64,000 nt of DNA from Coriaria nepalensis (GCA_027186245.1 CP114497.1:4719501-4783500), one strand, 5' to 3'; shown: positions 46,801 to 58,549, counted from the stretch's first letter. Program-made: numbers and translations. Notes: generated by a model not told the origin, from the sequence alone.

Positions 46801-49800
46801 AATACTGTGTGCCATTGCCCGAAATTCAGCTTCTGCACTGCTTCTTGACACCACTAACTTCTTCTTACTTCTCCAAGTGACCAGATTTCCCCCACACAAA
46901 AGTGCAATATCCTAAAGTTGATCTTCAGTCTTGTACTGATCCTGCCTAATTAGCATTGCTGAACACTTCAATATCTCTTCTTTGGTTCTTCTAAAAAATA
47001 ATCCTCTATCTGGTGTTAGTTTTAGGTATCTCAGAATCCTATACATAGCTTCCATGTGTTCTTCATTTGGATTGTTCATAAATTGACTTACCATGCTAAC
47101 AGCAAATCCAATGTCTGGTCGTGTGTGAGATAGGTATATCAGTTTACCTACTAATCTTTGGTATCTTCCTTTGTCCATAGGTCCACAATTTTCCTTAGCT
47201 CCTAGTTTGATAGTTGGATCCATAGGAGTATTTGCCAGCTTACACCCGAGCATTCCAGTCTCTTTTAAGAGATCTAGGACGTATTTTCTCTATGAGACAG
47301 AGATTCCCTTTCTTGACCTTGCAATCTCCATACCTAGGAAATATTTAAGATTCCCAAGGTCTTTGATTTCAAATTTTGCAGCTAGCAAACTTTTGATGGT
47401 GCGGATTTCCTCTACATAGTCTCCTGTTAGGATTATGTCATCCACATACACTATGAGGACAAGTTTTCCTACAGAAGAGTGTTTAACAAATAGTGTATGG
47501 TCCGTCTAACATTGGGAGTAGCCATGCTTCTTCACTACCTTCGTGAATCTTTCAAACCAAACTCTTGGAGATTGCTTGAGCCAATATAGAGATCTCCTAA
47601 GTTTACAAACCTTGTTGCATGTAGTTTGTGTCTCAAATCCGGGGGGAATTTCCATGTATACTTCTTCAGTTAGGTCCCCATTTAGAAAGACGTTCTTGAC
47701 ATCTAGTTGGTGGAGAGGCTAGTCAAGGTTTGCAGCCAAAGATAATAAAACTCGAATTGTGTTTAACTTGGCTACAAGAGTAAATGTCTTCTCATAATCG
47801 ATTCCATATGATTGGGTAAATCCCTTTGCAACCAGTCGTGCCTTGAACTGATTAACACTCCCATCTTCATTATATTTTACTGTGAAGATCCATTTGCAGC
47901 TTACTGGGCGTTTCCCAGTTGGTAAGTCCGAGATTTCCCTAGTTCCATTTTTCTCTAGTGCATGAATTTCTTCATATATTGCTGATTTCCATTCTGGTGA
48001 GCTGAGAGCTTCTTGTATATTATTAGGAACTTGGATGTTGTCAAGATTGGCAACAAAAGCTTTGAACTTTGGTGACAATCCTTCATATGACACAAATGTG
48101 TATATCGGATGTTTTGTGCATGATCTTACCCTTTTTCTCACAGCAATAGGAGCACCACTGTCATCATTAGTTTCGGGATTAGTGTTACCTGGTGGATCTT
48201 CACTTGGTCTAGGACTTGAGTCAGACTCTTGGGTTTGCTCAAGAGATGCTTGTTGTTCCATCTCCTTTTGGTTCTTTCTCCTCCTTGAGTAGGTAATCAA
48301 TTCATCACTCTTTGTTGATTAAATAGTGTTCATATTTTGAGATGGATTGTTGGCTTGATCTTGAGTAGAAGGTTCTAGGAAGTAAGAAGACTCAAGGGAG
48401 AGATTTTGAGGAGGAAGTGATTCATGATTTAGTGATGGGCAGGTTTGGTCAGAATTAGGAGAGATTTGAGGTGATTCTTCAATATCCCAAAGCTGATATT
48501 CTAGGATAAAATTAGTCTCCCCCTAAATATCAGATTTGGGGAAATAAGATTGTTGCTCAAAGAAGGTGACATCCATGGAGTGATAGAATTGTTTAGTGAC
48601 CAGTGAGTAGCATTTATATCATTTTTTAGTTGGAGAGTACCCAAGGAAAATACATTTATGAGCTCTAGGATCAAGTTTGCCCCGGTGTTGTTGATGGACA
48701 TGGACAAAGGCTGAACACCCGAAAACTTTGAATGGGATGGTGGAGATGAGATGAGTAGTGGGAAAAAATTGAAGGAGAATTTGACAAGGGGTCTGGAAGT
48801 TAAGAGTCCGAGATGACATCCTATTTATGAGGTATGTAGCAGTAATGGCTTCACCCAAAAAATATTTTGGTACATGGAAAGTGAACATAAGAGACCGAGC
48901 CACATCAAGAAGATGCTGGTTTTTCCTTTCAGCAATACCATTTTGTTGAGGAGTGTTAACATAGGAACTTTGGTGAACAATACCATGACTCATGAGATAA
49001 TTCCTAAGACTTGAATTGAAATACTCTTTGGCATTGTTAGTTCTTAGAATTTGAATTTTTGCTTGGAATTATGTTTGGATCATGGTATTGAAGGTTTTGA
49101 GGATCTGGTTTGCCTCAGATTTTTCTTTCATGAGGAATACCCGAGTCTAGTGTGATCATCAATAAATGAAATGAGCTAGCGAGAACCAGTAACATTTTTT
49201 ATCCTAGAAGGACCCCATATATCACTATGAATTATGGAAAAAGGTTGAGAAACGTTGTAGGATCTGTTAGGATAAGAATTGCGAGTATGTTTGGAGAGTT
49301 GACAGATTTCACATTGAAATTCATTTGGATTTTTATAGTGGAATAGTGAAAGAAACAACTTCTCAAGATACAAGAAATTTGGATGACCTAACCTATAGTG
49401 CCATAACATAATTGCACTATCATTATTGGACTGACTCAAAGACAAAGAAGCTGGACTACTGGATACTAAACAATCTGATTGATGAATTGATCCTTGAGGA
49501 GGATCATTAACCTCTAGAAGATAGAGCCCCGAACACATCTTAGTATTGCCAATCGTCTTCCCCGAGTCCAAGACCTAAAATTCACACAGATTTGAGCCAA
49601 ATTTAGTAACACAGTTGAGATCCCGAGCGAGTTTACTAATGGACAGTAAATTGCAATTTAATTTTGGTACAAGTAGGACGAATCAAGAGTGATGTTCTCT
49701 GAAATTTGAACTGTGCCTGTACCAACCACCTTTGAGAGTGATCCATAAGCTATTCTCACAGTTAAATTTTTATAGCATGGGGTGTAAGTTGAAAACAACT

Positions 49801-52800
49801 TATCTCCAGTCATATGATCAGAAGCTCCTGAGTCTGTAATCTATGGATTGAGCCTCTCATTCTTAGCATTTAGAGCACTTAAAAAATTACCTTTTTGTGC
49901 TAGGGATCCGGTACCAACCATAGTGGGAGTTGGTGTAGGCCAGGATTGGCTGAAAATTTTCTACAAGATTTCTATCTGTTCCTTGCTGAAGGGAGTTGGT
50001 TTGGGTGGAGGTTGTTCATTCATGGAAGCAAAGTTGCCTCGTCCTTCACTGTCATTGGCAAACCGGGAAGGCCCCAATCTGCTGGTTTGCCGTGAATCTT
50101 CCGGCAATTGTCCTTGGTGTGACCAGGACGTCGACAATGATCACACCATGGTTGCCCTTTCTTTGGTTTGTGATCGTTGTTGTTGGATGGATGGGCTGAA
50201 CTCTTAGGTTTTGTCACAGAATCTTGGGATCTCAACATGATTTTCTTTTGACTTTCCTCTCTCTGAACTTCTGAAAAAACCTCTCGGATATTTGGTAGTG
50301 GTTTGGATCTTAAAATTCTTCTTTGTACTTCATCAAGGTTCTTATTTAATCTAATCAGAAATTTGTATATTCTTTTCTATTCAATTATTTGTCTTTACCT
50401 GATTCCATCATTCGAACAGCTCCAATTGTGCTCCTCGAATAAGTCTAGCTGCTGCCAATAGCGATTGAGAGAGTTGAAGTATTAAGTCACTGTTAATTCT
50501 CCTTGGTGGAAGTCATGAAGGACACTTTCCACCTCAAATAATTCCGATGTATTCTCTTTGTTAGAATATATTTCCTTGGCAGCATCCCAAATCTTTTTTG
50601 CTGTTCCATAGAGAAGAAAGTTTTCTCCAATGTCATTTGTCATGGAATTAATGAGCCATGACATGACCATATTATTCTCAGCATTCTAGACTTTGAACTT
50701 TGAACTTTTCATCCGTCTTGTTTGGTTGGGCATGATCTCCGGTGAGATAATCATCTTTGCCCTTTCCGCATATGAACATTATCACGGAATGGGACCATTG
50801 GAGATAGTTGTTCCCATTCCGTTTGTGTCCTGTAATGGGTAGGAGGTTACTATCATTGTTGGAAGCCATGACTTCCTGATTGGAGGTGATTTGGGAAACG
50901 GTAGCTCTTAAATCACGTTTCCTGTATTTGGTCATGTGAGGGAATTAGGGTTCAGAGATTGCTCTGATACCATGTTGTTTGTGGAAGGAAAAGTAATTTT
51001 CATATATTCTCAAAGAAGGTTACAGCCCCCTTTATATAGATGATAATGCTCATCTATTTTAGGGAAAAAATACAGCTATAAAATAGGAAATTTATATCTA
51101 CAGATTTGGTAACAAACTACCAAATCTCCTAAAATCATAGGATAGGAAAAACTGATTTGTTAGCTATAGATCTCCTTGATATTAGCCTCTAATATTGCTA
51201 ACAGATCCTTAAACATAAATCTTTCTATAATTCTACAAACATTCTTCATATAGACTAATACTAAAGAAAGGAGGGGGGGTGAGAGGAAAAAAAAAGGGGG
51301 GGGGGGCTGTTTTCATGTTGAGGTGCTCGGGAGACTGTTACTTTCAGTTGCTTAAACATGTAAGGATAAAGTGTTGGGGCACCCTGTTGGCTTTGACTAG
51401 TTTCTATCCATGCTTAATGATTTTATGATTATAAGATAACCCTATAGCTACGAATAAATGTAGTTTCTTGCACAATCAATTCTTATGTCAAATAATTTTC
51501 ATTTCAAACCCCCCCACACTCCCTTCCTCCCCACCAGTGTGGCAAAGCATTGTTACTTATGTTTTCTACACTATAACTAATCGTGATAATTTCACCAATC
51601 AATGATCAAGCGAAACTTGCACGTCTTTTTTAAGGTGACTTTACTTTTATTGATCTGGTATTGTGGTTTGAAATAGACCATCAGGAAATGATGAGAAAGG
51701 GGTTATGATCCAGTATCAGCTATAATTTATTTTTCACTCTATTTTAATGGCCATAATCGTAGTGATTCCAAAAGAGTTGTGACAAAGTTCAACTAGGATC
51801 TGGCCAGAAAAAGATATTAAAAAAAAAAAAAAAATTTCAACTAGGAGGCTATTGGATTAAATATAAAGTTATTAGATATGGAACCTCTCTACGAACTGGT
51901 GTCATTAGAGATAGGACTTACCCTTCAAATAAAGATTACAGATGCTGCAGAAAATTACAGAACTGGCCTCTCTAAAACTCTTAAAAGTTTTTTCATTTGC
52001 ACAGGTTGGTGTGCTAATTGGAAAGGCTGGGGATACAATCCGTTACTTGCAGTACAACACTGGGGCAAAAATTCAAATTACAAGGGATGCTGATGCTGAT
52101 CCACATGCTGCAACAAGGGTCGTTGAAATAATTGGCAGCTCGGAAAATATTAGCAAGGCTGAGAGGCTTATAAACGCTGTGATAGCAGAGGTATGCCTTC
52201 CCCTTTGAATTTAAATACTCGAGTGACTATGCTTAACATGAGTTCACAACAATATCTGTAGGCAGATGCTGGAGGTTCTCCATCGCTTGTAGCTAGAGGT
52301 ATTGGTTCTTCTCAGGTTGCTGCAACTGCTGAACGGATAGAGATACAAGTTCCAAACGAGAAGGTAGTATCTCCCTACTAATGTGGGTGGCCCATGGATT
52401 TTTGTTCCAGCCGTAACTGATCAAAGCTTTCCTGATTTAGGTTGGTCTAATTATTGGAAGAGGTGGTGAGACCATTAAAAGTCTACAGACCAGATCAGGG
52501 GCACGGATCCAGGTAGCTAGAAATTGATGAGGAATGCAGTTTTGATATCCAGTTTTTATGTGTTACTTGTTACTAAAGTTCTGTTCATGCAGTTGATACC
52601 CCAACATCTTACTGATGGAGATGCTGAAGAGAGAACTGTGCGGGTGACTGGTGATAAGAGACAGATTGATGTAGCCAGAGAAATGATCAAGGAAGTTATG
52701 AATCAGGTATAATTTTGACTAGTATTTCTTTTTTAATAGATATATTCTACTGTGCTTCATGTACTGGTGATATTTTCTGTCCGCATCTATCCATATTCCA

Positions 52801-55800
52801 TTGTCAAAAGCAAGAAATATTTATGAATAATGTTAATAGTTGCATCTGTTAGGGAAAGTACAGTGCTTGAAATGATGGCCTTAAAACTGTATTAGCAACT
52901 CTTATCTTCAGAAGACGGTGGCCATTTTAGTTTTTATCCATTGTGGAAAGAGTGGTCTTTCGGTTGGGATCTATATATTCTAGGGGTGTTGTTGCTAATG
53001 TTTTTCTTTTCTTGTATTGCTTATGTAGTTCAGCAGTTGTGGGATTATACTTAAAACTCTATCAGAAGGCATGAAATTGGTTTCTCACTCTGAATGCTAG
53101 ATCTGAGTCGAAATAATTCATATAGATGGACATCATTTTATGATAATTCTCAAAAGTGTATATATATGAAATGGATAACTGATTAATGAGCATATGTTCT
53201 ATTAAGTTAGCTGTTGCTGGTCATATAGTTCTTGTTATCAGATTTATATATGCATTTGTTTGGTTTGCTGTGAAAGTGGTCTTCCACTGGATATGTCGAG
53301 TAACAGTGGCTTATCTTTTGCATCTAGTAAAGAAACATGTCTGTGGCCATGTAACTGTTACATACGAAAACTTGCATGTTAAAAGAATGCAATGACTTTT
53401 TTAGCCTTAGGGGGCAATTGTCATATTCATGTTTTGGGAGGGAGGGATCACTTTGATTCTCTCATGACGACTTATGAAATTAATAAATTATCTTGCCAAC
53501 TCCAAATGAATGATGTTAGGAAGATCATTTATGAATCCGAGATGCCGGTTGCCATAATTTATTTATCTTGAAGATGCCGATTTCGAATTGGTTGGCTTTA
53601 AAAATGCAGATTTGGATATTACCTTTTCCATGGGCTCAGCATTGCTTTCTTGGGGTAGCAATAGACAACCACTATTCACTCCCATCCACAGAAGAGAGGT
53701 ATCAGGCATTACGTCTCGTGATTGCAGGATGTTAATAGTTGGTAAGATTGCTATGAGACTTCAAAGTGAAAATAGTATTCAGTCAGACTGTATTGTATGA
53801 ACCTTAGTACTCATAGTGGTCCCCATACCCTTTTCTTGAGATGTGTGTTAGAAGACTGTCATTACTGGTGATGGCATAATACTTGCAATCTGACTATCCT
53901 TGTCTGATACTATGTTGAGAAAATGAAGGTTGTGGAACATGTCACCTAAAATGCTGTTAGACTATCAGTGTGAGGCTATACTCTTTATGACAATATAATT
54001 TTATATGATCTCTTCTAATGTGACAATGAATCAGTTTTACTGCCTTAGCTGTTCTCTTGGACTTGCCATCTAGTTGATGCCATCAGGGAGGGCCTGCATC
54101 CATTTGATACTGTTTCAACGCATATATATACACCATATTTAAAAAGGCCTCTGGAATGCATTAGATAGGTCTCCCCCCAATCTTATCATCTTGATATGCG
54201 TTAGATATTTGATTAAGACATTTAAATGATTCATTGTTCAAAAGTGAAAGGGTCAGCACTACTGAGGGTCTCCCCCCAATCTTAGATAGGTCGTATGTGC
54301 TTTGTGACATTGGGTGAGTGTTTCTGGAATGTTGTTGAATAATAAATGGTAGAAGTCTTCAGTTAAAAATATATTTCTTGTTGCACGTAATGTCATAAAT
54401 GCTCCCATCTCTTGCTGACCCCCATGTTTCTTATTTTTGTTCTTGTAATTCATACCCCATTTATCTTATGTGAGCGTGCTATGAAGACCTATTCTACTTA
54501 GCTAATTAATAGAGTACAAGTTTCTGATCTTTATTTCATCGACCGTTAATAATCAATTTCACATGATTTGTTTCCCAAAGTGACCCTTGTTTGTTACCCA
54601 TGTTCAATTATTTGATTTATCTAGTCATGATCATGTGGGAGATCTCCCATTGATATCTATAAGAGGATATAAGGTTACCAAGATCAAGCTTTGGTCTTGC
54701 CTCATCTTTTTCATTTATTTATGTTTCTCTCTTTGCACGAGTATGTGAATGAATTTTGTTCCGTTCTCTCACTCATGTTTTCCTGTACTGAGGAGTAGAA
54801 TGTGAGGCCATCATCTCTCTCCAGTGGTTATAACCAGCAGGGTTATCGATCCCGTGGACCTTCTGGTCCAAGTCAATGGGGTCCACTGCGGGGTCCTCGT
54901 CCTTCCCATGCAGCTGCATATGACTATCCACAACGCGGATCATATAATAATCCACAGTACTCTCATCCAGCATTTGGAAATTATCCTCCACCAATGAGTC
55001 AAAGAAACAACTTCAATGCTGGTTGGGAGCAAAGGCCTGCTCCACACAGCATGCATGGCCCACCGCATACTAGCGGTTATGACTACTATGGAGGACGGGC
55101 CTATTTACCTGAGGCCCCTGCTGCACAGCATCCCAATCCAATTCATGGCCATGGACATGGGCCACAAGGCCCCTCGCAGGCATCTGCAATGGGCCCACCC
55201 CCTGCTCAGCCGAGTCACAACTATTCCCAGCAACAGGGTCCTCCAGATTACGGGAACTCAGCCCCTCATTCTCACACAGCTCCTCAACAAAGCTATGGGC
55301 ATGGAGGATATGATGAACAAAGATACAGCGACCATGCTCCTATTCAAAATCCCTATGGAGGTGGACAACGTGGAAGTTTGCAGTCCAGTTACCCTCAACC
55401 TACTTATGATAATAACCAACAATTGTATGTGATGCCTGCACAAGGACCACCACCTCAGTCTACTTATGGTGCTCCCCCTAGGGTGGTGACTAGTCAACCA
55501 GGAGGGGAAATGCCTTTTCAACAGGTTTCTGTTCCAGCCCCCCAATCATATGCTTCCAACGTGCCACCTCAGCAAACATATCCTCCATATGGGTCAGCAC
55601 CTGATGGATATAGCAATACCCAGGCTGCACCTACCCCAACTAGCTATCCACAGCAAGGTGGGTATGGTTACACCCAATACCCATCTTCACTGCAAAGTTA
55701 TCCCGAGCAGGCAGCTCCTAATACTGGCTATGGGTATCAAGATCCTGCTTCGGCATACAGTAATACTGTAGCACAGAGCTATCCTCAACAGACAGCAGCT

Positions 55801-55977
55801 CAGCCAAGCTATGATCAGCAGTCTTTACCACAGTCAGGTGCTTATGCAGCAGCAGCAACTATTATTCCTGCTGGTGCTCCAGTTTCTGTTGGCTATGGGA
55901 AAACTACTGTGTCGCCTCAGCCTGGAGCGGGATATGCTCAGTATGATACAACCCAAATGTATGGGGTTCCTCGTTGA
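43860..55977 (+). CDS. Two-KH-domain RNA-binding protein (At4g10070-like, FUBP-like)
   Basis: Predicted nuclear or cytoplasmic RNA-binding protein. Coding exons: 43860-44088, 44752-45083, 52005-52190, 52262-52363, 52441-52512, 52593-52706, 54799-55977 (stop TGA). Phases all match; 2214 nt, about 737 residues. The start MAEEEVVAAG agrees with what I recall of the Arabidopsis protein. Residues 1-180 are acidic with a basic KRPR patch (about 69). KH1 covers about 180-250 with GKAG at 193-196. KH2 covers about 276-345 with GRGG at 289-292 and the FUBP/KSRP-like pattern VGLIIGRGGETIK. The last 390 residues come from one exon and are low-complexity, rich in Y, Q, P, G and S, with a DYYGG motif, ending TTQMYGVPR. 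The C-terminus is intrinsically disordered by composition. Intron 2 (45084-52004) holds a LINE fragment and a Copia. The upstream in-frame codon at 43809 is TTG and was not used. Confidence 0.95.
45184..45290. repeat. 58-bp tandem repeat, two copies
   Basis: ATGCAAATCATTTTCTA, then GTCA(T/C)TGGTAGG and ATGATATTGA, occurs at about 45184 and again at about 45242. The copies differ at a few sites. Confidence 0.8.
45345..45530. repeat. 92-bp tandem repeat, two copies
   Basis: The unit begins TTTAGGTAGAATGAAACT at 45345 and again at 45437, with GATGCTCACATT and GACCATATTTGAGACAT inside each copy. Differences are few. It lies directly after the 58-bp repeat in KH intron 2. Confidence 0.85.
45575..45957 (-). 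mobile_element. 5'-truncated LINE with target duplication
   Basis: A 13-bp direct repeat AAATTCACATGAT flanks the insert at 45562-45574 and 45958-45970. A T8 run at the left edge is the poly-A tail of a minus-strand insertion. The minus-strand coding remnant reads FEHAYRECNRVAHALANLSLEG, with the middle CNRVAHALA typical of the C-terminal RNase H of plant LINEs. About 380 bp remain, so it is severely 5'-truncated, as most LINE insertions are. Confidence 0.88.
46242..46490 (-). repeat. Copia 2 3' LTR (left)
   Basis: Begins TGTTGTTTGTGG and ends AATTCTACA on the + strand. It lacks a 16-bp segment present in the right LTR just after CATATAT. Confidence 0.95.
46498..47253 (-). pseudogene. Copia 2 RNase H region
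   Basis: Two frames, 47253-46912 and 46899-46498. The first has RYQRLVGKLIYLSHTRPDI and YRILRYLKLTPDRGLF. The second has [20 protein letters not shown], then MFCDNQSAINIAKNP and DILTKALP. The acidic AEAE motif is intact here, unlike in the KCBP intron copy. A frameshift and a stop near 46900-46920 separate the parts. Confidence 0.88.
47254..48300 (-). pseudogene. Copia 2 reverse transcriptase region
   Basis: The open part 48300-47719 begins with an acidic linker (SSPRPSEDPPGNTNPET), then RSCTKHPIYTFVSYEGLS and the RT start WKSAIYEEIHALEKN and CKWIFTVKYNEDGSVNQFKA. A stop follows at about 47719. The catalytic IVYVDDIILTGD is readable near 47425-47460. Confidence 0.9.
48600..49571 (-). pseudogene. 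Copia 2 integrase region
   Basis: The pre-integrase zinc motif LWHYRLGHPNFLYLEKL and CEICQLSKHTR lie in 49571-49176, with SIIHSDIWGPSR carrying the first catalytic aspartate. The open part 48993-48619 reads QQNGIAERKNQHLLDVARSL and MSSRTLNFQTPCQIL, ending KCIFLGYSPTKK. A few stops separate these pieces. Confidence 0.9.
49780..50238 (-). pseudogene. Copia 2 zinc knuckle and protease region
   Basis: The knuckle at about 50090-50140 reads CDHCRRPGHTKDNC, an intact CX2CX4HX4C. The protease active site [13 protein letters not shown] lies at about 49800-49840. The knuckle and protease frames are separated by stops. Confidence 0.88.
50290..50935 (-). pseudogene. Copia 2 gag region
   Basis: The likely start ATG is at 50935-50933, about 25 bp after the primer site. 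GHKRNGNNYLQWSHSVIMFI is the usual start of copia gag. The next frame (50670-50482) has NSMTNDIGENFLLYGTAKKI and ends HQGELTV. Stops occur near 50680 and 50480. Confidence 0.88.
50961..50972 (-). other. Copia 2 primer binding site
   Basis: TGGTATCAGAGC on the minus strand is the exact complement of the 3' end of plant initiator-Met tRNA, directly next to the 5' LTR. Confidence 0.93.
50973..51237 (-). repeat. Copia 2 5' LTR (right)
   Basis: Begins TGTTGTTTGTGG and ends AATTCTACA on the + strand, followed by the target duplication AACAT. It is 265 bp; it differs from the left LTR by about a dozen substitutions and one 16-bp segment. Confidence 0.95.
51265..51306. repeat. purine homopolymer cluster
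   Basis: Runs of G7, A9 and G12 follow each other just right of Copia 2 in KH intron 2. They are hard to sequence and length errors are likely. Confidence 0.7.
52707..54798 (+). other. KH gene intron 6 (2.1 kb) with a possible Copia remnant
   Basis: Donor GTATAA, acceptor AGGAGTAG. At 53588-53800 a 70-codon frame on the + strand reads SMGSALLSWGSNRQPLF, then REVSGITSRDC. This spacing resembles the copia RNase H pattern (SWxSxxQ followed by EAExxxIxxxxC). The match is weak and no other element part was seen nearby. The rest of the intron shows nothing of note. Confidence 0.4.
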
Positions 55978-56580
55978 AGCTCGCTTCTGTTTTTATCGAG
56001 GGTTTGATTGGGCATTTACTCGCGGTGGTGAGTTTGTAGCACTACATGTTAGCTTAGGTCTCTTTGGCTGTTGTTGAACGTAAGAGTACTCTTCACTAAA
56101 TTATGTACTTTAAGAATGACTTGGCATTCAGCTCCAGTTGACATTGTATTCAAGGAACTATAGCTGTAAGATTTTCGGTCTTAATCATGATTGTGGAGGA
56201 TTTATTTACGTGCATTTGAATATTTTATTGAATTCAAGTTTAGATTTAAATTTGGACTGACTCATAAAATTCAGTTTAAGTTAATAGAATCTGATTAAGG
56301 GAATTTATATGGGTTTATAGAACCTTTCTTAGAATCTGACTAACGTTGGATCGATGAAAGCGTTAACGTGAGGACAAAGTTTATATAACGAAAATTGACT
56401 GAATTAAGGAAAGGAAGGCATTAAGGTGAGGATGTTCAGGCTGTTGGAGTATTTTTCTTCTGTGATGATTTTTGTAATTGCTGGCCTGATTATGTGATTG
56501 AATGTGTTGTGGGATTTCCTCCTATACCCACATGCTTAGCCACAACCCCTGTCTCTCCCCCTTCACCTCTCAAACCTCAA
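55978..56580 (+). other. KH gene 3' UTR and flank
   Basis: T-rich DNA after the TGA stop, with no strong AATAAA; variant signals are common in plants. The start of the next Copia relic is at about 56.58 kb. Confidence 0.5.
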
Positions 56581-56599
56581 CCCTTACCCCTTTTCTCCA

Positions 56600-57340
56600 T
56601 TTTCTTCTCTCTTTCACCATAAATGGATCTAAGAAACTTGCAAATCTTTTGCTCTTGGCCCTTTTCCACAAAACCTTCTAGTTGCATCATATAAATGCTT
56701 TCCTCAAAATACTCATCCAAAAAAGCTATTTTGACATCCATTCGTCATATCTCGTAGTCTAAACTGGCGGCTATGGATAAAAAAAAATGCATATAAACTT
56801 TAGCATGGAAACTAGAAAGAAAGTCTCTTCATAATTGACTCATTCCTTTTAGGTATAGCCCTTTGCTATAAGTCATGCCTTGAAAGTCTTTATTTTCCCA
56901 TCTACGCCTCTTTTCTTATTGAAGATCCATTTGCATCCAATAGGTCTAACATCTTTAGGTGGATCTACAAGCTCCCAGACAAAATTGGACTACATGGATT
57001 CCACTTCTTGGTTCATTGCATCTTACCATTTATCCTTGTCTGAATAATTCATTTCCTCATTAAAGGTTAATGGATAATCCTGGTTTATGTCTGACACTAG
57101 AACCTGTGCCTTGTGTTTATAACAAATGGGTTGTCTCACAATCCTCCCACTACGATGAGGTATTAGGGTGTTCTGACTAGGATTGGTGGTCTTTTGATGT
57201 TGCCGTTTATCAGATGGTGATTGAGATGGTCTGATCAGATCATAATTCACTTCCTCTAGTATTATCTTACTACGTGATTTGTAGTTTATCATATATTCAT
57301 GTTCAAGAAATGTTACATTTGTCGATAAAAACACCTTTTT
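56600..57340 (-). pseudogene. Copia relic RT start
   Basis: The linker at 57334-57023 ends LVSDINQDYPLTFNEEMN. The RT then reads WELVDPPKDVRPIGCKWIF in a broken frame and stops with LEGFVEKGQEQK at the truncation. No catalytic YVDD is left. Confidence 0.8.
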
Positions 57341-57499
57341 TGCACTAGGACTAAAAAAGTAACATCCCCTTGTGTCGAGAGCATAGCCAACGAATATGCA
57401 AACTTCAGATCACAAGTCTAACTTTCCAGTCTTAGATTTCAATACGTGTGTTGGACACCCTCATATGTGAAAATGGCATAAACTAGGTTTAATATCATT

Positions 57500-58100
57500 C
57501 CACAACTCTAAAAGTTCTTTTGTACAGACTTAGATAGAACTAGATTCAAAATGTATACCACGATTCGAAGTGCATATCCCATAATGGACGTGGTAGGGAT
57601 GAGTAGCTTAACATTGATGTAACCATATCTAATAAGGTTATGTTTTTCCTTTCTACAACACCATTCTGATGTGAGTTTGGATAGAATACCATGCTCCAGC
57701 AAATTATTCTTGAACTCAAAATCAAGGTATTCATCTCATTGATCTAATCGAAGAGTTTTAAGTGATTTTCCTCATTGCTTTTCAGCTTCTACTCATAATT
57801 TTTTGAACTTTCCAAAAGGTTTAGATTTCTTTTGCATTATGTATATGTATCCGTATCTTGAATAATCATCAATGAAGGTGATGAAATATTCATAACCTTC
57901 TCTTGCTTGTACATTTATAGGACCATTTATCTATGTGCTAACTGAAGTAGTTCTTTGACTCGTTGGCCCTTTGCAGAAAAAGGTCTCCTAATCATCTTTC
58001 CTTCTACATAGGATTCATAAATTGAAAGATTGCCAATAGTTAGCTCTCTTAAAGGATCATCCTTTACTAACATTTTTATCCTATTAAGATTGATATTTCC
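57500..58100 (-). pseudogene. Copia relic integrase region
   Basis: At 57734-57508 two shifted frames together show MVFYPNSHQNGVVERKN and LVLSKSVQKNF, the second half of the copia integrase core and its SKSV motif. Stops and a frameshift lie between them. Confidence 0.8.
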
Positions 58101-58540
58101 TAACCTAAGATGCCAAAGATACGTATCATCACTTTGAGAAATTTTTGTCGTTTGTTGGATTTAGAATTTGCTATTTTAAATAATTTCGAATTATTTAACG
58201 ATCGTTCATTTGGTTTAAGCAAATAGAGTCCGTTAGTTTGTTTCGCATGACAAATATCGAAACCATTCTTAGAAATAATGATCTCATTAGTAATAAGAGA
58301 AACATCAAAGTCTTGTTCATGCAACATAGATAAGGAAATCAAATTTATACAAAATTCAGGAATAAAATAAATATTGTTCAAAACAAGATAATTATTTCTA
58401 AAAACTAAATGGATTGCTCCGACTACTTTGGCTGAAATGATCGCACCACTACCAACTCTCATTGTCACATCACCAATAGCAAGCTCCCTTGAAGAACTAC
58501 GCATTTGCAAAGAAGAACAAACATGATTAATAGCTCCCAA
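58100..58540 (-). pseudogene. Copia relic protease region
   Basis: The frame before this one ends IVDLGAINHVCSS, where the active-site DSG has become DLG, so the catalytic serine position is lost while the flanking NHVCSS pattern remains. The 146-codon frame continues with MRVGSGAIISAKVVGAI, LNNIYFIPEFCINLIS and the pre-integrase start CHAKQTNGLYLL. Confidence 0.85.
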
Positions 58541-58549
58541 ATCTACTAT

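Larger units (their letters stand above)
46242..51237 (-). mobile_element. Ty1/copia LTR retrotransposon in KH gene intron 2
   Basis: It is 4996 bp, antisense to the host gene. LTRs at 46242-46490 and 50973-51237, target duplication AACAT at 46237-46241 and 51238-51242. Primer site TGGTATCAGAGC (minus) is a perfect initiator-Met match directly beside the 5' LTR; polypurine tract TTGAGGGGGAC directly before the 3' LTR. Order on the minus strand: gag, zinc knuckle, protease, integrase, RT, RNase H. Reading frames are long but interrupted by a few stops and shifts. The LTRs differ at about a dozen sites and a 16-bp indel by eye, so it is somewhat younger than the KCBP intron copy. It belongs to a related but distinct family (different LTRs). 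Confidence 0.97.
45084..52004 (+). other. KH gene intron 2, 6.9 kb, invaded by repeats
   Basis: Donor GTATCA, acceptor TGCACAG. It separates the acidic N-terminus from KH1, cutting the KH1 fold just before its GxxG loop. It holds two short tandem repeats, a LINE fragment and a whole Copia. Without these, under 1.5 kb would remain. Confidence 0.9.

Noticed and set aside
47171..47419. Plus-strand ORFs inside the Copia elements (47171, 48035, 49848, 49996, 15670, 11578)
   Set aside because: They are antisense shadows of the minus-strand gag-pol frames.
54802..55977. 391-codon ORF as a separate gene
   Set aside because: It is the last exon of the KH gene; the acceptor at 54797-54798 joins it in phase with exon 6. 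The overlapping ORFs at 55016, 55258, 55550 and 55811 are shadows of this low-complexity exon.
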